Counted from the first letter of the stretch, positions 37,901 through 52,292 are shown. The stretch is DNA of 64,000 nucleotides from Caprimulgus europaeus (GCA_907165065.1 OU015524.1:29636795-29700794); one strand, 5' to 3'. Notes: generated by a model not told the origin, from the letters alone. Program-made: numbers and translations.

Positions 37901-40900
37901 AGCCTGTGACATTTAGTCTTGGTGTTGGTGGTGCTCCTGCATGCAAGCCCAGAGCTTAATACCATAGAACACATAGCATATAAAGAATAGAGCTTTGCAC
38001 TCCCAACTGCAGTAACTGATCTGAAGTCAGTAAAACTATACTTGTGATTTAGGAATGGTGAATGAGGCCTTGGGAAAAGGTTAACTTCAAGAGCACTCTA
38101 AGGAGGCTAACAGGATGGAGTCACAAGCATATTTTCTCAAGAGAAGCAATTAAAAATGACATGATGTTAGAATAAGTCAGTCCAGAAAGAATAACAGAAC
38201 ATTCACCTGCAAGCAATCTCAGGAGACTGGTCAACGCTTGGAAAAAAAAAAGCTGTCTCACAAATTGCCTGGTGTTTAACTTGAAGTCCATTTGTTAATT
38301 TTGTAAACATCGCCGCTTCCATTTTGCACTGACATGCTATTGACAGCGGGACTCTAATCCCACCAGGAAGGAAGTATCATGTTTCGGGCAGCTTCAGGAC
38401 ACTTCTCAAGTCTATCTTCACCTGAAGGGCTTTGGCAATACTTACTGACAGAAGGAAACATGGTGCAGTTCAGGCTCCATGTGAACGAAAACTGCCTAAC
38501 GTTTCAGGTCAGTGCTTGGGAACGTGGTTAAGTTGGTGCCTGCAGCTGGCTCAGGTGAGGCGGCACTCCCTTTCACCAGCCTCCACCTCCAATGAGTCCA
38601 TTTGCACTGCCCAGCCCAACTGCAGCCCTGGCTGACAGCAGACTTCTGCTTCCCAGCCAGTGTTTGCCCCAACATGGATTCAGGCAGATGGGCTGGGAGA
38701 CCTGTGCCTGGGACCGGGGCTGGTACCCTCAACCCGGCCATCCTGTGGGTTGCCTGATCCCTCTGCCAAACATCCCCATCGGTTTCTCAGGATGATTTTG
38801 CCTACTGCCTCTCCCATTTGACATAATTAATTGCTGTCTAAGTCAGAAGCATCCTTAATAACTCAGAAGTTCCTCTGTTTGGGAGGCAGTGCTGGAGGTA
38901 TCTCCACATATTCCTTGTTTTAAGCTATATGGTTTCAAACAGAAGATCCAGTGCTGTGACTTTTAAACAGCTTTCCTGCTGGAGGATTAGATGCTGATTG
39001 CTCAGGATCTGAGAAAAGGAATTCCACTTATATGGTACTGGAAACCATTTGCCTATATCACATTAATAATGCAGATGGAAAGGTACCTTAGGCAACTGGT
39101 ACTGAATATATACTAAATAAAGAAGAAACTGGCTTCTAGCCTAGGCACTGGGAATTCTCATCAGGTCATTTTGGAGTACACACAGAAACAATTGCACACT
39201 GTTAGATTAAATACAGACTCTTGCTAACTTTTGGTTACTAGGATCATATGTTAACTTTGAAGGTTAAAAGTATTTTGCTTTAAAAGAGCATACACAGTAA
39301 TTTGACATGCGAACTGAAACCCATCAGCATTTAGGAGGTCCTGGAGAGCATCACAAAAAGAACGTAGCTCCTCATGAAGGTGTCCCATCACTGTGAATGG
39401 GGTCATCCTTAGCCAAGGTGTCCCAGGCAGTGTGCAGCTTGCTGTGGGTGGAAAGGGGCACCCAGGGAGCACCAGCAGGCCTGGGACATGGCCAGAGCCA
39501 GACTGCAGCCAATGGGGCTCCTGCAGTACCAGCTGATGGTCTCCAACCATTCCCAATCAAGTCAAGGCATTGCCATGCCAGCTGCTCAAGGTAAACCTTG
39601 TGTCACAGCCACCCTCTATGTTTGTCACCTCTGCACACAGAGAGTAGGACACACTCTTTGAGGATCGTCAATACAGACTTCTCTATGGGTTCATCTCAAG
39701 AAGGGCAGACCAGTCACTGTTAAGCAGAGCATGAGGACATGTCTATATTGTGAAAACCTTTGAAGCTACCCGGTGATTTGCAGCCAATTTCTGAGTGTAA
39801 CTCAAAGGACCACATTTTCATTTCAATTGTCATTTTTAGGACACACCTTTTTTCCTTCTTTTTTTTTAAGCCTTCCTGCTTTCTTTATTTATACCTCAAG
39901 TATATGTGGTATGAAGGACTAATCTTAAACGTTTACAGCCTGAGGTTGGTTTGTGGTATTTGTTTCAACTTATTATATGTTAGAGTATGTTTTTTATTAT
40001 ATATGACAATCAATTTGCTGGAATTTATAGCTCTCTGACTAATATGCTTTCATGATGTACTTGCCCTTAATTTGTGGATTTTATGGAGAGTTTATTGAGG
40101 TTGGATTTCCCACTTCTTTTTCCACTTGCACTTTCTTTTAGAATTTCTATACCTGTAAATGCATGACAGAGAAAGAAACAGAGAATATGAGAGCTTAATG
40201 GTCATAAAAAGTGCTGGATCAGTTCTCTCACAGGTTAAAATCCCCAGAGCAGTCACACAGCAGCCTTTGCTGGGCTGTTGCCTTTCAGCAGTTGTTTGGT
40301 GGAGATCACCTTTACCTTTCGGTTTGGACCCTCAGGCAGACAAAATCTTTTGAGCACATGCAAGACCCAAGATGGGAACTACACCCTGGCATCAGCAGGG
40401 GAGAAAGGGCCAAGAACAAGGGTGGTGGCAGCCCAACACAGACAGATTTACCCTTTTCTGGCAGAGCACCCTCAGCAGTAGCATCCCTCCTTCTTTCTAC
40501 ACTCTTTCTCACTACTGCCCAGTTCCCCATCTGTTTGCAAACATCCCCTCTGTGTTTGGGATATACACTGAGATCAATGCAAGGCATTCATTCAGAAACA
40601 AAAAAAGAACCTAGACTTGCAGCCTAGGCCCCCATTTTTAAGCTCTTCCTATACTAAACACTTCCTAATTTAAACTCCTTGGTTAAGGGGTTTAGGTAGC
40701 CCTCAAGCAGTGTTTGTTTGATTTTTCAGTCCAGAGAATTAAACCATGTTTAATGTTCTCAGCAAACACAATTTGACACAGTGCTGAAAGGTAGGAAGGC
40801 GGGGAGAGACAGAGGTTCAGGTCGGCATCTTTGCTAAGGTAGCGAACACACAAAGCATAGTAAACAGGCCACAAGTGGAGGCAGATTGCTGCAGGGAGGA

Positions 40901-43900
40901 GGTAAGAAATCTACTGTGAGTGGGGCATAGACAAAAAAGCAGGGACCTCAACCAGTATCCCTGCAGGCAGTGATTACAGCAGTCAATGACTGAAAAGCGT
41001 GTAACAGGCGTGGCATCAGAGTCTGCCCCGGGTACCCTCCTGTGCAGACACCTTCACAGAGGCTGTCTGGTACGAGACGAAGCTGGACACATCAAAGAAA
41101 CATCAAGGCAGGTACTGCTGTGAGTTGTAGGGAGAGGGTGACAGAAGATGACACTTGATATGAGATGGGGTGAGACACTGGAGCCCCAGGCTGAGCCCTA
41201 GTGCAATGCTGAAGGGTTAAGGAGACGGGAAGAAGCCAGCACAGACCCGAACATGAGGTGTCTCCTACTTACCAGAGCAGGAGGTGTGGTATCAGGTTAG
41301 GTATGGAGAAGAGACCTTCACTTTTGTCTTTATTCTGATCTTCCTTCCAAGTTTGTTGCTCCATGTGGCCTAAGACAACTGGGGAGCTGTACCCTAAGTG
41401 TGGCAAAAAACAGAAAAGAGGGATGAAGAGGAATACTCAGAAAAGGGAAAATGTAGGCATCTAGGAGCCCAAGTTTCATTAAAATTTAATAGGATTGAAG
41501 CTTCTCCGTGACTGAAATGCTTAAAAAAACTCTACAGCAAATACCTTCTAGCCATAGTTAGCACCCCAAACACAAAGCAGTCTAAAATTTATCAAAGAAA
41601 AGCAGCTTTTCTATAGAACTCTCTAAGGTTTAAAAATGCCTTAACAGAAAAAGATACAGCTTTTTAAAAAACTGTCCATGGATGTTTAAATTAATTTCTA
41701 TACCAACCTATTATATTTCTGCAGTTCTTTGCAATGGCACCATTGTTGTTAAACATGACTGGGCTTTTACCGCAGCCTTGCCCCTGCCCAGGCTCCCACC
41801 CTGCAAGGGAAATTCTGGTTTGGGATGCTGGTATTCCTGTTAAAACAACTGGAATCACCTGAGAAATAAAGTTTTGTTATTAGTCTAATTCAAAATGCAC
41901 CACCTACTACCTTTTGAGAGGGAGGAGGGGGTGGTAGCCTGATGGGGAATTTCCAGGGGTACCCATGTATTGCTAAATGCCTTTTGGGTGTGCAATGCGA
42001 CAGGGAAGAGGGAGAGCATGCAGTCATTGCCCGGTCTCATGGACTTTGCTTTTCCTTTTTTGAGTATCCTCACTGAAAAGATTATACAAAATTACTAGAC
42101 TCCACAAAGACTGTAAAATGCTTTACTTCACTCAGAAGAGGGATTAAGTGTATTTTACCTTACAACACTACAGATCTCATGACACCACAAACTGGGTGGA
42201 TATTCTGGGACATCTGCACTTCTGAGCTCCTGCCTCAAGGTATTCCTCATTATTTACTGCTAACTAATGAGCAGTCAGGTGGCTGATTCTTTTAACAGAG
42301 GGCACCGTTTAGACTGCTGTATACCCTCGAGCACCATTTACCATCTCACACTTTGGTCTGGGCTTTTCATTTAAGCAAAATCTCCCTTCCTTGAAACACT
42401 GCTGGATATAACAGATAGAGAGGCAGCCATGTACCAAAATAGACGTATTTCTAAACATTTCCAGCTGCCTTTAGGGCCCATATAGTATATGAGGTGAGAT
42501 ACTGTGAGGTTTCACCACACAGTAAAGAGCAGCCAAAGGGCATTTTCTAAACTTTTTTTCCTACTGTCTTCCATTTGATGAAAGACTTGTGGTTAAACCT
42601 TTATCTTCTATAAACATTTAAAAGTAGGTTACCTTTTATTTTCACGTCTCACTTTTGTTTCATTAAAAGACAGATTTTACTGCAATAATTCAGGTGATTG
42701 ATACTTTGGATCACCTTCAGAAAATAGATGTTAATGATCTGTATCTATGCCTATATTCCAGCACAGATGTGCGCACAGATGTATATGCATGCAAGATGCC
42801 CACAAAGCAGTGTTTCTTTCTGATGGCATTTTTCCTTTGTTTTTACATAAGGCAGCTCCAACGAATGTGGTATGGAAACCTCCAGAAGCAGTATTTTTGT
42901 GAGATTGCTCTCACTCTCCTCTCTTCCTCCCACACCACAGCAGGTACCTCCATGCCAACCAGCTTTTCTGTTTTTTTTAAACACTGGACCATTGCAGATT
43001 CTGTGGCACACATATGGATGTGGTTCATATTCAAGAATGTCCTCAAGCGAAAAAAAAACAAAAAAACAACAAACATCTTTTTTTCCTCTACCTCCTTTGA
43101 GGGACTTGGCTACCACAGCTGATCTCCCTAAATTCTCTCTCTGAAAATTCCTGCCGCAGCCTTGCCATTGAGGAAAAGAGGGACAATGCAGAGCCTGCAG
43201 GAAGGCAAGCATTTTCTGTCATTTTATATGGTTATTGCAATTAACCGTGCTTCAAATCTATACTGCCTGACAGCTCTAGCATGGCTGGTGATTTGCACTG
43301 GCCATGCCATTGCAAACGGTGGCTGAACTGCACATCTAAAAGGGACCGCTGGAAAATTTCAAATGTGAAAGGCTGATGATAAGTATTAACTACTAATAGC
43401 ACTCACCCCTTTTCTCGGAGAAGAAAATGTGCAGCAGTTGCTGTCACCGGACTCTGAATATACATGTTGGAACAGAAAGCCAATACTAACATTTAAGTAA
43501 TGCCTAAAATGTTTCAAAAAATCAACGCTGAATAAAGCTGTACATCTACATGAACATTAATTCTTCAATGGAGTGATAGATAACAATTTGATAGGCAAAT
43601 TGTTAATAAAACTGAAGCTCACACAGGAAAGCTGGAATTAGTAAAAAAAGCTCAGAAAGCTACAACAGATTTTAAACCTCCCTTGTCCTTAAGTTTCTTT
43701 TTTTCCTTAGCAACAAGACCTAAAAGTCTAGAGATGCCAGAAAACTATGAACTTATTTTAAATGAGCTGTGGAAATCTCCTGCTGTCCTGTGTCTCTCTG
43801 TCTGAAGCTATGACCTTCCTGTCCTAGTGTCATGTGTCTGGTCATATAAAGAAATAATTCATAGTGCAATTCTTACATTTTATACATTAATCAAGAAATT

Positions 43901-46900
43901 AAAAATACATCATATTCCATTTAACTTTTTATTTAATTCAAGTCCAAACATTCAATGTTGACAAAGACTTAAAAAAAAAAATAAATCTGAGAGTTTTTGC
44001 ACATCACAAACCAGTGATAACTTGACCCAGAGAAAACAGTTATTGGTGCAGACAAGAGAGATTGCATCATTTATCTGTTAAAGAAAGAGACCTACCAAAA
44101 GCACGAAGCATACAGAAATGTAGGTATAACAAAACTGTCTGAAATAAAAACAATCTTGCTAGGAGAGTATCAAAGAAAAAGCCAGAAAAATCCTGCTAGA
44201 TGCCAAAATATTCTTGAGACAGATGAACTGAATAGGTGCTTCTGTTCACTAAACTCAAATAGTTTTCTTCAAATAAGAAACTTTTACATAAAAGTCATTT
44301 CCTAAAACAGGTAACTAAGTCTGCCACAGCCTTAACTTAAAAGGAGATTCTGTTTTGAGTATGCGTCCTTAAAACTGTGAAAAACAGATCAGCTCGCTCT
44401 TCTCAGTAAATCTCATCTCCCTTTCAAATATTCCCTTCAGTGAATAATAATGCCAAAATAATAACTCAAATGACAGGTGAATCATCATCATAGAACACAG
44501 GAGAAAGAAAAAAAAAAAAAACAGACCATGACAAAATTAAACTCCTGAAAGCTGCAGCACGCCTTGTGCTAGGAACTCAGGTTGTGATTAATTGATGGCA
44601 CTTCAGTCTCCTGAGCTTTATTTTGAAGGTTTTTAAAAGGCTCTTGAGGAAAATAGAGATTCCTCTACTGAAAGTAAAGGAAGCTGTGGATTCTCTTCTT
44701 TGCTACTGTTTAACTTCATCAGTTCCCAGTCAGTAGTCACTGGATGCTTCAATTCATCAGCAGACTAAGTCAGGAGGGGCTATAGCCCATTCAGTTAAGT
44801 GAAATGTGGGCTGTGGGACCTATAGAATTGTTAAGGACCAGCCTTGCCTTGGGTCTTGAAATCTTAATGTTGTTTATAAAATGACTTGGCAGAAATTATG
44901 TACTCCAGAACATTGTCAAGACCTTTTTCATAATGAAGGAGAAATCTCACTAGTTCAGGAGGAAAAACACCCATGAGGAATAATGCTGATTCTGTTAAGA
45001 CATGTGAAATGAAACAAAATAAGCCTAGCTACTTTAGTTTCTTTATTCTGGCAATTTATTTTTATTGGAGATGAGAGAGTTTGCAAATAATAAAATAAAA
45101 GGAAAAAGAAAAAACAGAAAAAGCTACCTAGTGATCCATATCGCTCAGCAACAACAGAAACAAAGGTTCTGCTAGTCCAATTTATGAGCCTTGAGAGACC
45201 TTGGCTGAAGTCGGTGGAGAAATACCTCCATTAACACACCCCCTACATCTAATCCCGAAGTCCTTCCATCCTACACTTAAGGAATGAGCTTGAAAGTGTC
45301 CATGTTTTACTGTGAGCACAAAGTTTCTCTCTTTTCTTTCACGTGTGTCTGTCTCTCAGTGCTGATAAATGATAGCGTCCTCAGAGAGCACAGCTGAATA
45401 AAAAAATATAAGTATAAGCAGCTTTCAGACTTGCCTTTTCATCCAAAACTCAATGAGAAGTGGGAAGTGAGCTCCTGAGCTATTCCCAGTCTGCCTGGAG
45501 GAGCTTTTTCACCAGAGCCTGACTCTCTGGAGAACAGCTCGCAGCAGCTCTCATCGCAACCGGACCTGGACAGCCATTACATGATTACAACACACGTCTC
45601 TTATGCAGGTGCTGAGGTATGTGAACACTTGTGAGTGGATTAGAGCAAAATGTGGGGAAAAAGTAAACTGGCTACAAACAGTTAATGCTTTCTGATGGTG
45701 GATATCCTGCCTGACCCAGCCAGGAGAGAGAAAGTGCAGCACCCAGCTCTTACTAAAGTCATACCCTTCTCTTCCTGTAATTCAAGTGGAAAATGACTTT
45801 TCAGACATGCTTAGTTGTGAATAGGTTTATAACATTTGCTAAGTTGTCCCTTTCCTCTTTGGCATTCAGATCTAAGGTTTCTGACTATCCATTCTTAAGG
45901 AAAATTAGCAAAGACTTAGTCTCTTTGCAAAGAGTAAGATGAGGTAAGTGAACTTCTGCACTGAACTGAGCTCATAACCTGCTGGGTAGTTTGCTTATAA
46001 AATGGGAGAAACACTGTTAATCACATTTGCTTTCTCTTGATGTCAAATATTTTCCTAAATATCTCCTACTGAGTGCAGAATATGTTCCCCATTGAAATAT
46101 ATGATTGCAAATGGAAACAATACATTTCTGCTTGTGTCTAGATTTGTTCTTACGTTGGAACTTATGCTGCTATACTGTTCCGAGCACAAAAGCCTCTGAC
46201 CCAGAGACTGTCAGATAAACAGTGCTGACTCCTTGCATGCACACATTGAAAATACAAAAAGCTAAAATAGTTGGCTAGTCTGGTCATTAGTCTAAACCTT
46301 TAGCTTTGCATTAGTGACTCCCAGTGAGTTAATTTCCACAGTAGACCCAGTGCCATTAAATGTCCAATTTCTGGTGCCAAGTAATTAATCAAAACTGAAA
46401 AGTAATTAGTTTCAAAAAAAAATTGGCTTCTACTTGGGGTTATGCTAGATCTTCTTTAATGGATAGTCTTTCTGTTTCAGTTCCTTTGTTGTCATCAATT
46501 TCCTTTGGAAAACATCTCTTCAAGGAAATATTTTACTAAAATGCTGCAGTCTTCATCTCTCATGGTTGCTGATCTTTGTTAGCTCTGTAATATTGCTAAG
46601 AATTAATTATCTAATTTCAAGAATGAGAGATTTTACATTTTTTCAAGCACAGAGAAGAGAGGCTGTCACCAATGAGCTGGAAAAGTTGTTGGCAATGACA
46701 AAGCCAAGTGAAGGCTCCATGTTGCCAGTGGGAAAAGTGTTAACATTAATTCTGTCATAAGATATGAGATTAATTCCTTGTTTCAGACCACTATTATCCT
46801 GCTGAAAGGCTGAGTCAGCTCAGTTATTAGGCATGACAAAACTCAGCACAGCAGTGAATGCATTGCAGTGAAGAAAAACCCTGCCATAGCTTGCTTCCTT

Positions 46901-49900
46901 CCTGGAACAAAACATTAACTTGCTGAGGGAAAATGCTGGCTGCTGAGGACATGACTCAAGTCCAGAGAGACAACTATATCCCCACCTTGGGGCCAGGTCT
47001 GATGAAAATTCTCAAAACTATGCCACCACTCCCCTTTAAGCAATGATCTTGAACTACACATTGGACAATTATCCACTTCAGATGCTCTTTGCTGCAAGCT
47101 GCAGCACTAAAACCAGATATCAAAATCATGTAAGAGGTATCAGTCCTTACCACCATAGGCAGATGGGATGCCCCAAGACATTTTACCAGTGGCTCTGAAC
47201 TTTGCCATGAATACCAGTGGACAGTAGCACTCACACTTGTTTTGGCCAGTAGAAGACATAGGGCCACAAGAGAACCAGCCTGTGTCTGTGCCAAGACAAA
47301 CCTCCGTTGTAAAGGCTCGACCTGCTGTCACCTTCATCAGAGCCTAACAGTTTCCTGACAAGGCAAAGGCACACTCACAGATGGTGGATGCAAGGAAATG
47401 TAGGTGACATTGCTCAACAGGCAAGACCCTGACCTCAGCACAACATGAATGTCCAGTTACTCTGGGCCTGGTCTACAGCCCACTGAAGTCAAGGGATACT
47501 AAGGTTGCAGGTTAAATGGAATTGTTTTCTGATTTTCTAATCAAGATAACTTAAAGCCATGAACAGCTTACTAAAATTACTAGCACAACTTTCCCAATTA
47601 ATTATTGATTATGGCACATAAAATTTTATGCAGTACTGCATGGTGGTCCCATAAAGCAACACTTATGTTTTAAGACAGAGTTGAACATTTGGGCTAGGAA
47701 AATTTTGTCTCATTTTTGAGTCACATTTTCAAAGACTTATACACCAGTTTGTTCCCTGGAAAAAAAAAATCACATACAGAAGTGGAGTTATTACTTACAT
47801 TCTTGCAACTGCTTGATTTCCACTTCTCTGTACCTGCAGAGACAAGCACATGAGTTTTCACATTGCTGAATGAAACCACTTGACATAAGCCTTTCTGGCA
47901 AAACTCCATCCACATACAAATAAAAAGCTCAGTCTCATTATAAAGAGAAAAAAACCCACACTGATTTTTAAGTGATTAGTAGCATACACTCCATTAAAAA
48001 GCGTGAGTTCAGATTACATTTATAAGACATTGAATCTGCAGGGTAATGAAGGACAACAGTGCTAGCCAAAAGATTACAACTGTATTTTAAGGCCTAACGA
48101 TACCTTTGAAAACTTTGAGGGTTCTTCTTGATAGTTCCTCTTCTGAGACAGCGGCAGCAGCCAAGGGGGCTCTGACACTTCCACATATACTATCTTGAGG
48201 AAAACAGCCGTTTCAGTCCTGCCTATCTGCTCTGTTCTGCAACAGTTTATCTTCAGAAAGGGGCTGTTTAACCAGCATTTGTCAAGCTCTGACCTCCTGC
48301 AACAGGGGCCTACAGCACTGGTACAATAAAAATAATACATTTGTACATCTAGACAAATGAGTTCATCCTTTTCCTTCAGCAGTGTCATCTTGGCTTGTGC
48401 ACTCCTTTCAGAGATTCTAACAACTGGCAGCTCTGCTCAGGGAGATCACTGATCTAATTTATTTTCCTTCTCCCTTTAGGGAATGCTATCACAACGCTCT
48501 AAGATCATTGCCTTGTACATCTCACTCCCCTCCCCTGATGAAATGGCTCTGAAATGTCACCACCTGATCTGCGGGGGAAGTTGCACCCTTGCAAACCCTT
48601 CCATTAACTATTCCTGTTGACAGCTGGTAGCTTCTTCACCAAGTTGTCTCTTCTTACCCAAGGGAGTGCTTCTACAGGACCTTCACGGCTGGCTTTTAAC
48701 AGTCTTGTAATCACAGCTCACAACATGCTGGTTGACAAACTCCTGTTTTATTAATATTTTATCCTCAACACTAGCTTTTCCATGATGCTGCTCAGCTTTA
48801 ACTCAGACACAATATTTCCATGCCATCTCTTGATGTGTCTAGGGCTTAACAGCAAGAAATGTGTTTGGAAACCTCAATAACCCCACCTCTGAGGCCTCAG
48901 ATTATGCTATTTCTTCTCCTTGTTTTTGAGGCATTTTAAATGCTTCCACAAGATGGAGAGGAACTTTACAGGTTTGTGCTTGTTCTCAAAGCATATTTGT
49001 TCAGCAACGGCTCCTTGTAAATGGCTGATTTGGGCCTGTATTTAAACTGGAAAATATCTCAGAACAGTTGGATGGGAAACGTGTCACAGGCAAACACAGT
49101 CAGTCATCTGGAGGAGCTGCTCTCTGGGGGCCGCCAGCCTGTCCTAGCAGGAGAACGTCGATGTTGGCTGGAAAGCCATAATACATAATAAAGCAGAGGA
49201 AGCCATTTTTTTGTTATCATTGCTACAAACTCTGGCAATTTTCTGTGGCATGCAATACTCCCCACCCTTGTGTTCATACGTTCTTTCACACTGCCTCCTG
49301 TCTTCAGGGTGACTTCCCTATTCCAGCTCAGAGAATTAACATTTTAAAAAACTAAATACTATGCTTCTCTTCCTTCCTATGATGGCAGTTGCAGTGTGAC
49401 TTGCAGCCTTTTGACACAATTTGCATGTGGTCTCTCATGGCAGCACCTTTGAGTACCACTCCAGTTACCCATTGAAGGTGTTGGGCATCAATTGCTTTGA
49501 TGGAACAGAGAGCTGGTGCTTTTACAGCTCTCCCCCGACAAGGTAGAGCTTTTCTATTTCTCACACTAGGACTAGGAAAGTAGTAGTTCGTATGGCAGTG
49601 GCAAAAGTACCCATTCCAAGGTAACCTCATTCTCCATCTTTAGGCAGAGTATTCCCTTTAAAGATCAATTCACAAAACCAACTTTTCTTAGTTGAAAAGT
49701 GAGATGTTCAGTAGAGTTTACACTCGCCCAGGCTTTAACATGCCCAGTTTTGTGATTTCCCACCCATATCTCCAATTCTGTCTTGCTAAATACAAACCAG
49801 AATATTTACACATTAACACAGTAGTCCTGTATGTTCCAAGACAAAAATAATTAACTTACTCAGAAATACACATTCATTTGTCATTGTCTAACCTTTTCTC

Positions 49901-50188
49901 TTGCCCCTATAAATACATAGCTGGATTCTGCATCATGGAAGCAAAAGATCTGACCCCTTAATTAAAAAAAAATAAACTAGTAATTTCAAATTTTTTTTAA
50001 ATTATAGCTAAAAATAGAACCGAATGCACATACTCTACAGAGGTGTGTAGACACATATTCATTAATCTCTTTCTGCTCATTAACCTGTGTGATGATTTTT
50101 TTTTAATTATAATTGAAAACAATAAATTTATATAAATTAATGGTATGAAATTGCTGAGAAAGGGGATATTAAGGGTATTAGTTGATGT

Positions 50189-50300
50189 ATTATTATTATT
50201 ATTTCATGACAGCTGCCAGAATATCTTTATATAGAAATATTTATGTCTGTGTATACATATGCATGTATTTATGTATATATGTATGCATGTATATATAAAA
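50189..50300. repeat. ATT and ATGT/AT simple-sequence cluster
   Basis: A (TAT/ATT)5 run at 50189-50203 is followed within 50 bp by an imperfect alternation of ATGT and AT units up to about 50300. Polymorphism is likely. Confidence 0.75.
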
Positions 50301-50635
50301 GATAAGCGCAGTGCAATGAAGACTATGTATAAAAAAAAATTGGCAACCGTAGAAGGCAGGTGTTTCCCATGGTTCTCTGTTAAAGAGCTTTCTGTAGTTA
50401 ACAATGCTGTGAAAGACTGCCTGTAGACCAGAAACATATGCACCAATAGAAGACTACAGCCATGAAAGACTTACAGGTACATGGGTAAAAAAATAAGGCT
50501 AAACATCAGTGCACTCAATACATTCAATCCTACATCTAAAAGCATCTTTAAACAAAGAAGTCATTGTTTAGAATGATATACACACTGGTAACGTGGGAGC
50601 TGCAAACATTGCTACTTCCATTCTGGAATAAAATT

Positions 50636-50790
50636 GAAGGGCCAGATTCCTAAAAAGTAATGTTCAGTCTCCCACTTTTCCTCTTAGGTTACATCCAAGA
50701 GAAAGTAAAGCATAGGATCAGATTCTGGTCTTCCAGCAGTATGAAAGACCCCATTGAAGTCAATGTGTAAAACTCAGCAGTTCCATGCCA
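50636..50790 (+). repeat. Possible ancient sauropsid repeat fragment
   Basis: GGGCCAGATTCCTAAA at one end, GGATCAGATTCTGGTCTTCC in the middle and CCCATTGAAGTCAATGTGTA further on match the order of blocks in an old sauropsid repeat. That repeat is known to me as 'tcAGATTCTGatctcagttac... ccATTGAAGTCAATGgag'. Strongly decayed, recalled from memory. Confidence 0.35.
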
Positions 50791-52224
50791 TGCAATTTTC
50801 TACATAACATTTGTACCATTTCCCACTGGAATTAACAGTGGCCGTGAAAATCCTCTGAATTCCGAGGCTCGTGCTTTGGACCGGATGCACAGCTGCAGAG
50901 GGAACAGGATGAGTGGGAAGTCCTGTCATACCCAGTGCTCCCACTGGTGAAGGCTCCTGCCTCATGTCTGCTCTGTAGCTATGGCACTTTCCCATCTGGG
51001 AACAGGGTTTGCCACTTATTATTTCTTAATAAACATAAATAAATAGATAAAAGAAAATGTGAACACATGCACCTTGGTTAAGTGGCCTGATCAGCTGTGG
51101 TATGTAGCATATCTGGCCCACAGCAGAGAACCAGGCAGTAACTTCATCAGGGAAACACCAGCCCAGGGAAGCAGTCCAGCCTTACAGCCTAGGCTGCTCC
51201 CGTCTCCCCAGGCTCACCTCTGCCCTCCAAAGCCAGACATTGCCCCTGTCTTGGCCTAGCCCTGCCTTTTTACAGTCAAAGGTAACATACTGCACATCAA
51301 AAGTAATGTTCAATATGTCTGGCTTTCCAAATCTGGAAGCTAGTAATGGCTTATTTCTAGAAGTAACAGTTACTCTTCCTAAAAAAGGAGATATATATAT
51401 ATATATATATATATTTTAGTTATTTTAAAAAAAATAAATAATCTGGCTCCCTCTACCAATGTTATAAGCACATCCCTCGGGAAACTATTTTCAACCCAAG
51501 AAAACAGCAAATGCAAGGTATTTTCAGGCGAGTGGATTTTATCTAGGATTTGAGCAATTTAACCGAAAGCTAGGAACTCCAGCCACACTATAATCCACAC
51601 AGTTTCCTTCTGTTTACTTGTGTAGGCTCTAATCACCTGTACAACATCTGTTGGTACTCTAGTGTTACTGGCAAGACACCAACATAACCGTATTCTATAT
51701 AACAAACAGTTGCAGTTTCTGTCTCTCTCCTGGTCTGTCTGCCTCAGCTTACAAAGCCAGAGTAAACCCTTCCTGCCTGCCAGGGTGGGAGTGGGATCTG
51801 AAAATGTCCCTTCAAGGGTATGATAGAAACCAGAATTACATTATTATGATTATGGCATTTCTTCCAAAATATGTCTTTGGGTAATTTTAAGTTCCTGTAT
51901 GAAAGGGTAGGATTAGATGATAAAAGATAAACCACAACCAGAGCTGCAGAGTTAAATATTGAACCCTTTTGCACACAAACTCAGGAGCACTTAGAGAGAC
52001 CACTGGCTACATATGCCCTTCAGATTTCTAAAATACATCTTTCGAAGCACTTTTTCTAAGCACAGATTTGTTTCCAGGTTCAAGAGCAACCATACCAGGA
52101 GGAGAACAGAACCACCTTTGCAATGTGTTTTATACACATGGGGAGTGACTGCCCGGCTCCTACGGGGTCTGCAATCAGAGCAGAGGTGGCAGAAGAGGAG
52201 AGTGGTGGGGAAAAGCAGCTGAGA
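50791..52224. other. Non-coding block with an AT microsatellite
   Basis: No gene recognised. The only clear structure is the (AT)12 run at 51391-51414. Confidence 0.55.
51391..51414. repeat. (AT)12 microsatellite
   Basis: Twelve perfect AT units. Long enough to be length-variable among individuals. Confidence 0.95.
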
Positions 52225-52292
52225 TCTAGAGGTTAGGTGACTTCCTCAAGATTACACACCAGGCCAGAGATGGAAGGGAGTCACTTCACCAG
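52225..52292 (-). repeat. MIR/CORE-SINE-like fragment, antisense
   Basis: AGGTTAGGTGACTTCCTCAA, ATTACACACCAGGCCAGAGA and TGGAAGGGAGTC follow the order of a reversed MIR-type SINE ('agGTTAaGTgACTTgcCcAAggtcaCACAgctagtaagtggCAGAGctgGgA'). Short and diverged, but several blocks are collinear. Confidence 0.5.

Larger units (their letters stand above)
36491..50635. other. Non-coding block with weak exon candidates
   Basis: About 14 kb with no supported gene. GC-richer patches at 38520-38790 and 40210-40550 have few stops in several frames at once, a composition effect and not a gene. Minus-strand splice-flanked stretches at 47799-47833 and 48104-48296 are discussed under findings. An A14 run lies at 44508-44521, ATT repeats at about 50189-50203, and an ATGT/AT-rich stretch at about 50240-50300. 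Confidence 0.5.

Noticed and set aside
40159-40627. Three plus-strand frames open together
   Set aside because: A stop-poor, GC-richer patch gives this without selection; no start context, domain or splice structure.
42694-43212. Overlapping frames of about 140-150 codons on both strands
   Set aside because: Open on both strands with poly-K/poly-F-like runs from simple sequence; no homology recognised.
46646-46740. Plus-strand stretch between CAAGCACAG and GTGTTA, reading RREAVTNELEKLLAMTK
   Set aside because: Helix-like translation, but the donor is poor, the acceptor tract short and no partner exon is evident.
46974-47337. Signal-peptide-like frame on the minus strand
   Set aside because: Begins at TTG, not ATG, and the rest has no recognisable fold or family.
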